Below, piece after piece: positions 18,451 through 27,650 of a DNA stretch of 64,000 nucleotides (positions within the stretch are counted from its first letter, which is position 1; every line of letters starts with the position of its first letter). The stretch comes from Campylobacteraceae bacterium (GTDB taxonomy: Bacteria; Campylobacterota; Campylobacteria; Campylobacterales; Sulfurovaceae): positions 1 to 64,000 of the forward strand of contig JALWDJ010000094.1 in the NCBI GenBank assembly GCA_027014605.1, read 5' to 3'. Below the pieces are notes generated by a model that was not told the DNA's origin, did not search any database, and saw only the letters and a list, made by a program, of their open reading frames with translations. The translations under genes and the position numbers were made by a program.

Positions 18451-19923
18451 ATGAGTAGTTTTTTTAAATTAGTATTATTAATTTTCATTTTCACACTACA
18501 AGGGTGTAATAAAGAGTTAAAACCTCAATCTAAAGGATTATCTATTAATAATAGTGTATTATCTAAAGATGTAGCTAATATTAAAAAAGAGGCATTAATT
18601 ATTGGTATTAGTGATTATGCACCAGGTAATAGAAATGATTTAGATGGTATAGAGAGAGATACAAGCAAAATGAAAAGACTCTTTGAGAGTTGGGGATTTA
18701 AAGTTACAACTTTATATAATTCTCAAGCTATGAAAATAGTTGATTATCTTGATGATTATGCGAAAAGATTATCTCCAAATGACTATTTTGCTTTTTACTA
18801 TAGTGGACATGGTTCATATAAACCTGATGAGAGTGGAGATGAAGCAGATGGACAAGATGAGACTCTAGTTTTGAGTGATGGGATAATTAATGAACATCTA
18901 CTCGATGATACGCTATATGAAAAGTTTAATGCTATAAAGGCAAAAAAATTAATATTTTTAGACTCATGTCATAGTGGAACAGCATTTAGAGCAATTAATA
19001 AAAATGGAGTTAAAGTAAAGAGTATTTCACCAGATGATGTAACTAAGACCTATCCCGTATCATCTAAAATGAGAGGAATATCTATTAATAGTAGCTCTAC
19101 TTCTAAAGATATTATTAAGGGTAGTGATTATATTGTATTTTCTGCAGCACAAGATAATGAAGAATCATTAGCAACACCTACAGGAAGTCTATTTACAAAT
19201 GCACTATATCAAACATTTACAACTAATGATATTAATAGACCTTTAAGTAGTATAAAAAATGAGTTAACAAATGATGTAATTGAGTATGCAAAAGAGACAC
19301 AAAGCCGACCTCATCATCCAAATATTAGTTATTCAAATCCAGAATTTAAGAGTAAATCTTTAGAAGATTTTTTAAATATAAAAGGAAAGACTACTCCTCC
19401 TCAAAAGGCAACTCAAATAGAAAATTCTTCATTACAAAATACCTTAGATGAGATGATAGATAGTGGAAAATATAAAAAGATGTATATTAAAGGTAGCAAA
19501 GATATTTATAGTGTAGGTGAAGCTGTAAGATTTATTATTGATACAAAAGGAGATAGAGGATTTTTAACTATATTTTATATTGATGGAAATGATGTAACTA
19601 TGTTATATCCAAATAGATTTGTATCTCCTAAAGAGATAAATGGAAGATATAACTTTCCAGATGATTTAGCTAATGGGAAATTTGAATTAGAGGCTTATAA
19701 AAGTTGTAAAGGGTGTAGTGAAGAGAGAACTGTTATATATGCAATTTTATCATCAGAACAGATTACAGATATAGGTGAAATTAAAAGTGGAAATTTAATG
19801 AGTTTTCCAAAGAACTCAAAAAAGTCTAAAATTATGAGTCGAGCTGTAAAATTAAAGGTTATTTCTCAAACTAAAAATTACTCTAAACCACAATTAGGAA
19901 AATATGAATTTATTGTAAAATGA
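18451..19923 (+). CDS. Caspase (C14) family predicted lipoprotein with C-terminal DUF4384 domain
   Basis: Lipobox 'LLIFIFTLQGC'; 'FAFYYSGHGSY' and 'KLIFLDSCHSGTAF' caspase dyad; C-terminal 'IYSVGEAVRFIIDTKGDRGFLTIFYIDGNDVTMLYPN' DUF4384-like. Confidence 0.9.
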   Translation: MSSFFKLVLLIFIFTLQGCNKELKPQSKGLSINNSVLSKDVANIKKEALIIGISDYAPGNRNDLDGIERDTSKMKRLFESWGFKVTTLYNSQAMKIVDYLDDYAKRLSPNDYFAFYYSGHGSYKPDESGDEADGQDETLVLSDGIINEHLLDDTLYEKFNAIKAKKLIFLDSCHSGTAFRAINKNGVKVKSISPDDVTKTYPVSSKMRGISINSSSTSKDIIKGSDYIVFSAAQDNEESLATPTGSLFTNALYQTFTTNDINRPLSSIKNELTNDVIEYAKETQSRPHHPNISYSNPEFKSKSLEDFLNIKGKTTPPQKATQIENSSLQNTLDEMIDSGKYKKMYIKGSKDIYSVGEAVRFIIDTKGDRGFLTIFYIDGNDVTMLYPNRFVSPKEINGRYNFPDDLANGKFELEAYKSCKGCSEERTVIYAILSSEQITDIGEIKSGNLMSFPKNSKKSKIMSRAVKLKVISQTKNYSKPQLGKYEFIVK

Positions 19924-19940
19924 CATTTTTAAGACATTTA
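19922..19940 (+). promoter_or_regulatory. GACA direct-repeat motif upstream of DUF4384 lipoprotein gene
   Basis: GACATTTTTAAGACATTTA, 7 nt, TATAAT (19948-19953), then ATG at 19982. Confidence 0.5.
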
Positions 19941-19981
19941 TTTATGATATAATTAAAATTAATATTTTAAGGAGAATAATA

Positions 19982-20614
19982 ATGAAAAAAAAACAGTTTT
20001 ATAAAGTATCTATTTTAGTAGTAACAGCAATTTTTGCTATAGGTTGTTCATATAATAAAACACCAAAACCGATAAAACATGTAAAAGTAAATAAGCCTGT
20101 AAGAGTAGTACCAGCCAAGCCATCAGGTATTACTCTATCACAATTAAATAGTGGAGGGGTAACAACACTTGCACTAAAAGGAGGACATAAATTTAAAGAG
20201 GGAGAACCTATTAATTTTATTATTGATACACGAGGTGCAGAGGGTTATTTATATGTTGTATATAGTGATAGTAGTGGAGAGGTTGGAGTATTATATCCAA
20301 ATCCAAAATCACCATTAACTGAGATAAGTGGAAAATATATATTTCCAAGAGATTTTGGAAATATGACGATAAATGCAACAAAAGATTGTAAAAATTGTAA
20401 AGAGGATAAGACAATAATATATGCACTTTTAAGTAAGAAACCTATTTTAGATATTAAAAATATAAGTCAGGCTCAACTTAGAAATATATTAGGTGGGCAG
20501 AGTCTTCAAACAAGTATAGCAAAAAGTAAAGGTATAAGTATGAATTTAGATGCAGGAACAACTAATAGTAATGCTAATGTAAATATTGGTGTACTTGAGT
20601 TTGTAGTAGAGTAG
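19982..20614 (+). CDS. Stand-alone DUF4384-domain lipoprotein
   Basis: Lipobox 'VVTAIFAIGC'; 'GEPINFIIDTRGAEGYLYVVYSDSSGEVGVLYPNPKSPLTEISGKYIFPRDF…CKNCKEDKTIIYALLS' parallels the C-terminus of the preceding caspase. Confidence 0.85.
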   Translation: MKKKQFYKVSILVVTAIFAIGCSYNKTPKPIKHVKVNKPVRVVPAKPSGITLSQLNSGGVTTLALKGGHKFKEGEPINFIIDTRGAEGYLYVVYSDSSGEVGVLYPNPKSPLTEISGKYIFPRDFGNMTINATKDCKNCKEDKTIIYALLSKKPILDIKNISQAQLRNILGGQSLQTSIAKSKGISMNLDAGTTNSNANVNIGVLEFVVE

Positions 20615-20627
20615 AAGGAGAAAAGAT

Positions 20628-21608
20628 ATGAAAAGAGTAGTAAAATTATCAATAGTAGCAGTAAGTTTTCTTATATTTAGTGGATGTGCCACAGACAGTC
20701 CAAATGTAAAAGAGGCTGGTTCAACCATTACGGAACAAAAGTCAATATACTCATCTATTTTACCACAAATTAATGATATGGTAAGAATTTTTAGAAATGA
20801 ACCTATGAATATATTTGTAAATCAGATAGAGAATAAAACAGGAGCAAGAGGTAAATTACCAGCCGATATTACTACAATTGTAAATACAACATTTACAAAA
20901 ATAGGAGATTATGTAGTTCCAATTTTTAATCTTGAAGCTAGTGAAAATGCAAAAAGACAGACATATATTATTAATGGAGCAATTACTGAGTTTGATGTTG
21001 TTAGCTCAAAAGATAGTGGAATAAATGCTTCTGGTACAGGGACTGTTGGAAAAAGACATAATAGATGGGATTCAGATGGCTCGATTGATAGTGAAAGTCA
21101 AACTATTCATTTAGGAATAAGTCTAATACCATCTGATATGCATACAGGAAACTATATACCACTAAAATCGACATCAAATAGAGTTGTAATTGAGAAGAAG
21201 AGTAGTGCAAATGAGTTTGCATTTTCAATTTTAGGTAGTGGATTTGGATTTAATAATGCTGTTACAAAATCTCAAGGTATTCATGCTTCAATTACTGCTT
21301 TAGTAGAACTTAGTGTTGCAGAGGTTTTAGGTAAATTGGGTAATTTCCCATATTGGCTTCTTATGAAAGGTGGAAAAGTAGATAAAAATGTAGTAAATAG
21401 TCTTATGCATCAATTTCTTCATGAACCTCTAAATAAAAAGATAGAACAGGTTAGTTATCTACTTATGTTACATGGAAAAAATGTTAAAGTAACAAGATTA
21501 ATGAACAATCAATTAAAACAGGCAATTATTGAATATAAGAGTGAGCATGGATTACCAGCTGATGACACACTCTCTAAAGAGTTTTATAGAACTCTATTAG
21601 AACCTTAA
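20628..21608 (+). CDS. CsgG-like lipoprotein with C-terminal peptidoglycan-binding-like extension
   Basis: Lipobox 'VSFLIFSGC'; CsgG-like 'NIFVNQIENKTGA', 'YIINGAITEFD', 'SQTIHLGISLIPSDMHTG', 'ANEFAFSILGSGFGFNNAVTKSQGIHASITALVELSVAEVL'. Confidence 0.7.
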   Translation: MKRVVKLSIVAVSFLIFSGCATDSPNVKEAGSTITEQKSIYSSILPQINDMVRIFRNEPMNIFVNQIENKTGARGKLPADITTIVNTTFTKIGDYVVPIFNLEASENAKRQTYIINGAITEFDVVSSKDSGINASGTGTVGKRHNRWDSDGSIDSESQTIHLGISLIPSDMHTGNYIPLKSTSNRVVIEKKSSANEFAFSILGSGFGFNNAVTKSQGIHASITALVELSVAEVLGKLGNFPYWLLMKGGKVDKNVVNSLMHQFLHEPLNKKIEQVSYLLMLHGKNVKVTRLMNNQLKQAIIEYKSEHGLPADDTLSKEFYRTLLEP

Positions 21609-21615
21609 AATATTA

Positions 21616-21636
21616 AGAGCAAATCTTACTTGCTCT
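21616..21636. terminator. Hairpin between convergent genes
   Basis: AGAGCAA-ATCTTAC-TTGCTCT inverted repeat. Confidence 0.65.
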
Positions 21637-21637
21637 A

Positions 21638-22378
21638 TTAATTAAGTTTAATCTCATCTTCATTAGATATTCCCTTAATACAAGCACTAGATACATACCT
21701 TTCAAATCTATCTAAATCATCATTATAACCTATACATACTAGCATATCTCCTCTATCTAGTGAGTGTTCTAATCCACTTGTAATAAATAAAAACTGTTCA
21801 CTTAATTTTCTGTCTATCATTCCAACTAAAATAATCCCATATTTAGAAAAATCAAAATCATCAACTTTTATATTATTAAGAAAAGAGTTTTTAGGAATAT
21901 CTATCTCTCTTATAGATAATTGATGTTCAGATGATAGAAGATTGGTTATGAGTTTTGTAGCTATTGGTTTATTTAAGATATTATAAATTCTATTAGCACT
22001 GACTTGATATAGATCTATTACTTTATATGCACCTGCCATTTTTAACTTTTGTGTTACATGAAAAGAGTCAGATAGTGCAATAATCTTACTTTTTGGAAAT
22101 AGAGATTTTAGAGATAGGGTTAAAAATACATTAAAGTGGCTATCTTCCATAACACAGACTAGATAGTCACTCTCTTCTACATCTAACTGTTGCTCTAGTG
22201 CATCATCATCTGTCATATCTAATTTAATAATATCTAAATATCCATGCTCTTTTGCTTTATCATAAGAGTCTTGCTCTGATACAACAATAATAACATTAAA
22301 GTTTTGTTTCTGTAACTCTTTAGTTAAAAATGTACTTCGCTTACTATATCCAAATATAAATGCTTTTCTATTAGCCAT
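21638..22378 (-). CDS. TrkA-N/RCK NAD-binding domain protein (potassium channel regulatory subunit-like)
   Basis: 'MANRKAFIFGYSKRSTFLTKELQKQNFNVIIV…'; overlaps the upstream channel gene. Confidence 0.8.
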   Translation of the reverse strand: MANRKAFIFGYSKRSTFLTKELQKQNFNVIIVVSEQDSYDKAKEHGYLDIIKLDMTDDDALEQQLDVEESDYLVCVMEDSHFNVFLTLSLKSLFPKSKIIALSDSFHVTQKLKMAGAYKVIDLYQVSANRIYNILNKPIATKLITNLLSSEHQLSIREIDIPKNSFLNNIKVDDFDFSKYGIILVGMIDRKLSEQFLFITSGLEHSLDRGDMLVCIGYNDDLDRFERYVSSACIKGISNEDEIKLN

Positions 22379-23921
22379 AATATATCTCTCCATACTGCTC
22401 TTTAAAATATTTTATACTCGCTTTATGTCCCATAACAAGAAGAATATCACCTACTCTAAAATCTATTTTTGTAGGTGGATTAAATATAAACTCCTCTTTT
22501 AATCCACACTGAAAACCGATAAATAGGAGTTTATGTTTTTTAAAATCAATCTCTTCAATACTCTTACCTACCAATTTATAGTGCATAATAGTTGAAATCT
22601 CATCAAGTTGAGCTAAAGTTTGTCCTGTAAGCATAGAGTATATTGCTTTATACATAGCAGGTTGGGTAATTGCAAATAGTAGCATTCTATTAGCTACCAT
22701 ACTAGGTAATATAACATGGTCAACACCTGCTAATTTAAATTTTTTTACTATTTTATCATTACTAGCTCTTGCTATTACATTGATTTTTTTAGATAGTGCT
22801 TTAGCATTTAGAGTAATATATATGTTGTTTATATCACTCCCCGTAAGTGCTAAAAGTGTAATATTTGAGTATTCTATATTAAATTTTGCAATTACATCAT
22901 GCCTACTAGCATTTTCATTAATAATATTATACCCATCTTTAATTCCTCTCTCTACTTTTTTCTTATCATCTTCTAAAATTACATACTCATAAGAGTGCAA
23001 GGAGTGATTTTTTAAAAACATTCTTGTCATCTGTCCATAACCACATATAATTAAAAATTCTCTATTTTTATTAATCCTCTCAACTATACGATTCTCTTTT
23101 AACTCATTTAGTTTTTCAGAAAATGCAGATACAATAACAGAAGTTACAAATGAAATCATAGCAATTCCACTAACAATAATTATCATAGATACTACTCTTC
23201 CTGCTGGAGTAATTGGAGATATATCTCCATATCCAACAGAAGAGATTGTAACTAATGCCCAATAGATAGCATCAAAGAGTGAATTTATATTTGGATTTGT
23301 TCTCTGTTCAAATACATAAATGGCAATTCCTGCTGTTGTAACTATAAAAATTAATAAAAAAAGAAGAGTAATAAGCTCAAATCTTTTAGTAGCAAGAACT
23401 TCAATAAATTGATGGATACTTTTTGTATATCTTAGTAGTTTAAAGACTCTAAATAGTACAAAAATTCTTAAAACTCTAAGTGGTCTATATGCTGGTAGTA
23501 TAGCTAATAGGTCAACTATAGCCGAAGGTGATAATATATACTCTATTTTACCTTTTATAGTTGTTATTATGGGAGATAATACTCTAAATGGTTTATTTAA
23601 AAATTTTGCTTCCTCATAATCTTTGACTATCTTGGTATGAAAATCATTATATACCCAAAATCTAAGAATATACTCTAATGAGAATATAGCTGTAACTGCA
23701 TATAAATCAAAATCATCAACCCATTGTGGAATTTGATGTTCTACTTCATAGACTAAAATAATTACAGAGACTAAAATAAGAAAAATCATAAAAGAATCAA
23801 AATATCTTTTATATATATAGTCTGGATTTTGTAAAAAGTTATAAAATAGTTTTTTTGTATCTCTATACCGTTTTGAACGGTGTAGAAAAAAAGCAATTTT
23901 TAATATTAATTTTGTAAACAA
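22371..23921 (-). CDS. Voltage-gated-type potassium channel with RCK (TrkA-N) domain
   Basis: S1-S6-like TM region, selectivity filter 'TISSVGYGDISP', RCK 'FLIICGYGQMTRMFLKNH'. Confidence 0.9.
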   Translation of the reverse strand: MFTKLILKIAFFLHRSKRYRDTKKLFYNFLQNPDYIYKRYFDSFMIFLILVSVIILVYEVEHQIPQWVDDFDLYAVTAIFSLEYILRFWVYNDFHTKIVKDYEEAKFLNKPFRVLSPIITTIKGKIEYILSPSAIVDLLAILPAYRPLRVLRIFVLFRVFKLLRYTKSIHQFIEVLATKRFELITLLFLLIFIVTTAGIAIYVFEQRTNPNINSLFDAIYWALVTISSVGYGDISPITPAGRVVSMIIIVSGIAMISFVTSVIVSAFSEKLNELKENRIVERINKNREFLIICGYGQMTRMFLKNHSLHSYEYVILEDDKKKVERGIKDGYNIINENASRHDVIAKFNIEYSNITLLALTGSDINNIYITLNAKALSKKINVIARASNDKIVKKFKLAGVDHVILPSMVANRMLLFAITQPAMYKAIYSMLTGQTLAQLDEISTIMHYKLVGKSIEEIDFKKHKLLFIGFQCGLKEEFIFNPPTKIDFRVGDILLVMGHKASIKYFKEQYGEIYYG

Positions 23922-23965
23922 TCAACCCCCTCTAATTTTAATTTGAAGCTATTTTGATTATATCT

Positions 23966-26458
23966 TTAATAAGATAAAATTTTAATTTTACTAATCCCAT
24001 TTCCCTTTTTTATTATATCTATCTGTGTAGATATCCTATCTTTAAGGCTCTCTACATGAGATATTATTCCTATAAGTTTCTCTTTTGATTTTAAAGTCTC
24101 TAGTGTAGAGATTACTATATCTAAACTTTTAGAGTCTAGTGTACCAAAGCCCTCATCTATAAATAGAGATTTTATTTTAATCTTATTTGATGCTAAATCA
24201 GATAAACCTAGGGCTAAAGCTAAAGATACAATAAATCTCTCTCCACCACTTAGAGTATTAATATCTCTTAGAATACTTGCTTGATAGTAGTCAACTAATC
24301 CAAATTTTAGAGCATCTCTTTCTGTTGTATATTTAAATATTTCTAATTTATATCTTGGTGCTAATTTTTTTAAATGATTATTTGCTAGATTAATAAGAGA
24401 TATAAGGGTTAATCTCTGAACATATATATTAAATGAGTCTATAGTTCCACCCAATAGTTTAAAAAGACTATTTAGTGTATCTAATCTAGCTTTTTTATTA
24501 TTTAAATCTTTTAATATTTTTTGATTTTTATCTCTTAATAGAGTATCTTGTTTTAATTTTTCTATAATTTTACCTCGTTCTTCTAATAGATTATTAATAT
24601 TTTCTTTTATAGATATTTCATTAAATAGGGCTATTTTATCTTTTAATATGTCTAAATCTATATATAATCTTCCTCTCTCTCCTTTAGTTTTTTTTAACTC
24701 CTTTTCTTTCTCTCTTATATTATCTTTTAAACTCTCTATTTTATCTTTTAACTCCTCTTCTATCTCTTTTTCTCTTATTTTTTTATGCTCTATATCATCT
24801 CTTAATCTATCTATTCTATTTTTTATTTGAGATAGTTCTGAAATTAGAGAGTCTAAATTTATATTTAAAATATCATCTTGTTCTTTTGTTTCTCTTTTTT
24901 TTAAGTTTTGATAATTTGATATAGCTCTATTAATATTTGTCATATCTTTTAGATTAGATAATTCTATACTATTTCCTATTTTATTTAATTTATTATCTAT
25001 ATTCTCTATTCTATTTATAATATACTCTCTATCTCTCTCATATCTACTTATCTCTTGTAGAATAGTTTTAAGATTTTTATCTAAATTTGATATATCTTTT
25101 TTTATCTTTCTTATTTCAATCTCTCTTTTATTTGGTCTTATCTTCTGATACTCTTTTATTTTAGGGTGAATAGTAGAACCACATAATAGACACGGTTCTC
25201 CTTTTTTAAGTTTTTCTCTTCTACTTTTTAGAGATGCAATCTCTATCTCAAGTCTATATATATTCTCTTTATCTTTTAGTCTATCCTCTAATATTAATCT
25301 TTTACTCTTAAAATCTTTTTCTATATTTAATCTATTTTCTAATTTCTTTAAAATCTCTTTTAACTCTTTTTTTTGTTCTTTTTTTTCATAAATTAATTCA
25401 AGATACTCTCTCTCTTCTATTAGCTTATCTATATCAAAGTTAGATAATTCTTTTTTTATATCTTTTAATATATCCTCTTTTATAGCCTTTTGACTACTCT
25501 CTAATTCAAATTTAATCTCTTTATCTCTCAAACTCTTCTCTAAATTATCTATCTTAGATAGATTTTTATCTATTATATTTTTAGTATCAATTTTCTCTTT
25601 TTCAATTCTTTTATATATATTTTCTATATTTTTATTATATAAAATAATATCTTGATTTAATCTATCTATCTGACCCTGTTTATGCTCTATAGAGATATTA
25701 ATTTTGCTCTTTAGAGATTTTAAGTTATCTATTTTAGATTTAGATATATCTAACTCTTTTAACTCTATCTCTATCTCTTTTAGTCTAATATTTAACTCAT
25801 CTCTATTATCTAAAAGCTCTTCAGAGGCAATTTGTATCTTATTTAATATCTTATCAACTTCTCTCTTTTGAGCTGTAATTTTTTCTCTCAGTGTAATACC
25901 TATCTTTTTATATATCTCTTCACCTGTAATCTGCTCTAAAAGAGTACCTTTATCTTTAGATGAGGCTAGTAAAAATGCAGAAAACTCACCTTGGGCTAAA
26001 AGTGCAGCTCTTAAAAACTGTTTGTAGTTTAGATGTAGAATACTCTCTACTTTAGCTACGATATCTCTTTTTTTTTCTGCTAAGATTTTTCCACTAGTTA
26101 GATTTTTTAATCTAACACTCTCTATTGGTCTATTTAATTTTTTGCTACTTCTACCTAAAACTCTAATACTCCATGTAGCTTCATATATCTCTCCATTTAT
26201 ATTAAACTCAACGCTAGATAGTGCTTCTCTACTTCCATGGTTTACAATATCTACTAAATTTCCACTCTCTAATCTTGGTACTCTATGATAGAGTGCTAGT
26301 GTAATAGCGTCTAATATAGTACTTTTTCCTGCACCTGTTACTCCTGTAATAAGAAATAGTCCTGTTTGAGTAAATTTATCATCTCTAAAATCTATCTCAA
26401 TAGGTTTTGGTGAGCGAAGTGAGTTTATATTTTGTAATCTTATCTTATCTATCTTCAC
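23966..26458 (-). CDS. sbcC: Exonuclease subunit SbcC (SMC-like ATPase)
   Basis: 'LITGVTGAGKSTILDAITLALY', zinc-hook 'CLLC', 'LSGGERFIVSLALALGLSDL', 'LFIDEGFGTLDSKSLD'. Confidence 0.94.
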   Translation of the reverse strand: MKIDKIRLQNINSLRSPKPIEIDFRDDKFTQTGLFLITGVTGAGKSTILDAITLALYHRVPRLESGNLVDIVNHGSREALSSVEFNINGEIYEATWSIRVLGRSSKKLNRPIESVRLKNLTSGKILAEKKRDIVAKVESILHLNYKQFLRAALLAQGEFSAFLLASSKDKGTLLEQITGEEIYKKIGITLREKITAQKREVDKILNKIQIASEELLDNRDELNIRLKEIEIELKELDISKSKIDNLKSLKSKINISIEHKQGQIDRLNQDIILYNKNIENIYKRIEKEKIDTKNIIDKNLSKIDNLEKSLRDKEIKFELESSQKAIKEDILKDIKKELSNFDIDKLIEEREYLELIYEKKEQKKELKEILKKLENRLNIEKDFKSKRLILEDRLKDKENIYRLEIEIASLKSRREKLKKGEPCLLCGSTIHPKIKEYQKIRPNKREIEIRKIKKDISNLDKNLKTILQEISRYERDREYIINRIENIDNKLNKIGNSIELSNLKDMTNINRAISNYQNLKKRETKEQDDILNINLDSLISELSQIKNRIDRLRDDIEHKKIREKEIEEELKDKIESLKDNIREKEKELKKTKGERGRLYIDLDILKDKIALFNEISIKENINNLLEERGKIIEKLKQDTLLRDKNQKILKDLNNKKARLDTLNSLFKLLGGTIDSFNIYVQRLTLISLINLANNHLKKLAPRYKLEIFKYTTERDALKFGLVDYYQASILRDINTLSGGERFIVSLALALGLSDLASNKIKIKSLFIDEGFGTLDSKSLDIVISTLETLKSKEKLIGIISHVESLKDRISTQIDIIKKGNGISKIKILSY

Positions 26459-27650
26459 GGCTATCCTCTCTTACAATAGATAATATCTCATAAAAAGCAT
26501 CTTTAACTTTAGGATTATCTTCTAAATTAAACTCCTCCTCTTGACACTTTTTTATAAAAATATCTTCTGGAGTTAGTGAAGATAGAGATATACTCTCTTC
26601 TAATATCTCTCTAGGATAATTAAACTCTCCATTCTCTACAGATACTCTAACTACCTCTAAATCTAAGTCTCTACTAATATCTATTATCTTCTCATTTATA
26701 AGTAAATCTATACTCTTATTCACTATAGTAATATCAACCCAACTTTTTAATGGTAATAAGCTATCAATAGATTTTAACTTCTCTTCTACCTCATCTATTT
26801 TACATCTAATAGATATTAACTCTCTAAATCTAGGTACTACCACCTCTTTAATATCTAACTCTCTACCATTAATATCTAAAAGGATTACTTTAGAGTCTCT
26901 TTTTGCCTCATTAAAACTTAAAGGAATTGGAGAGCCACTATATCTTATATGCTCTTTTCCTCCAACCTTTTGAGCCTTATGGAGATGTCCTAATGCAATA
27001 TAGTCAAAGGTATCTGGAAAATCATCTGCTGATATATCTCCTAAGCCACCTACATATATGCTACTCTCACTATCACTAATATTTGTATTGGTAGCAAATA
27101 GATGTCCTGTTGCAATAAAAAAGCTATTATCATCTCTTAACTCTTCACACCTCTTTGCAACCCTAGAGTAGTAGTCAATTAGTGCTTTTTTATATCTACT
27201 ACTTATATCATTAAAATCCTCTTTAGATATAGCCTCTCTAATATCTCTATCTCTTAAAAATGGTATAGCTACTATTGTAATATTACTATCTTCTATTGGG
27301 AATATATTATCACTATTAACACTTCCCACTACAGAGATATTAAGAGCATTTAATATCTCTTTAGGAGCTTCAATAGTAGATGGAGAGTCGTGATTTCCTG
27401 CTGTAATAATTACTCTTTTACATTTTGTATTATTAAGAGAGATTAAAAAGTTATAATATAGTCTTAAAGAGCTATTTGATGGCATAGATGTATCAAATAT
27501 GTCTCCTGCTACTATTAATATTTCAATTTCATTATCTCTAATATAATCTCTTAACCAATTAAAAAAGGCTAAATACTCTTTTTCTCTAGGTTTTTCATAT
27601 AGTCTATGTCCAATATGCCAATCTGAAGTGTGAAGTACCTTCATTTTCAA
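26445..27650 (-). CDS. sbcD: Exonuclease subunit SbcD
   Basis: 'MKVLHTSDWHIGHRLYEKPREKEYLAFFNWL', 'VAGDIFDTSMPS', 'AGNHDSPS', 'YIALGHLHKAQ'. Confidence 0.94.
   Translation of the reverse strand: MKMKVLHTSDWHIGHRLYEKPREKEYLAFFNWLRDYIRDNEIEILIVAGDIFDTSMPSNSSLRLYYNFLISLNNTKCKRVIITAGNHDSPSTIEAPKEILNALNISVVGSVNSDNIFPIEDSNITIVAIPFLRDRDIREAISKEDFNDISSRYKKALIDYYSRVAKRCEELRDDNSFFIATGHLFATNTNISDSESSIYVGGLGDISADDFPDTFDYIALGHLHKAQKVGGKEHIRYSGSPIPLSFNEAKRDSKVILLDINGRELDIKEVVVPRFRELISIRCKIDEVEEKLKSIDSLLPLKSWVDITIVNKSIDLLINEKIIDISRDLDLEVVRVSVENGEFNYPREILEESISLSSLTPEDIFIKKCQEEEFNLEDNPKVKDAFYEILSIVREDSREDR

Noticed and set aside
24600-25800. Dense CT/TA-rich low-complexity stretch
   Set aside because: Explained by the Lys/Glu/Ile-rich coiled coil of SbcC read on the minus strand, not a repeat array.
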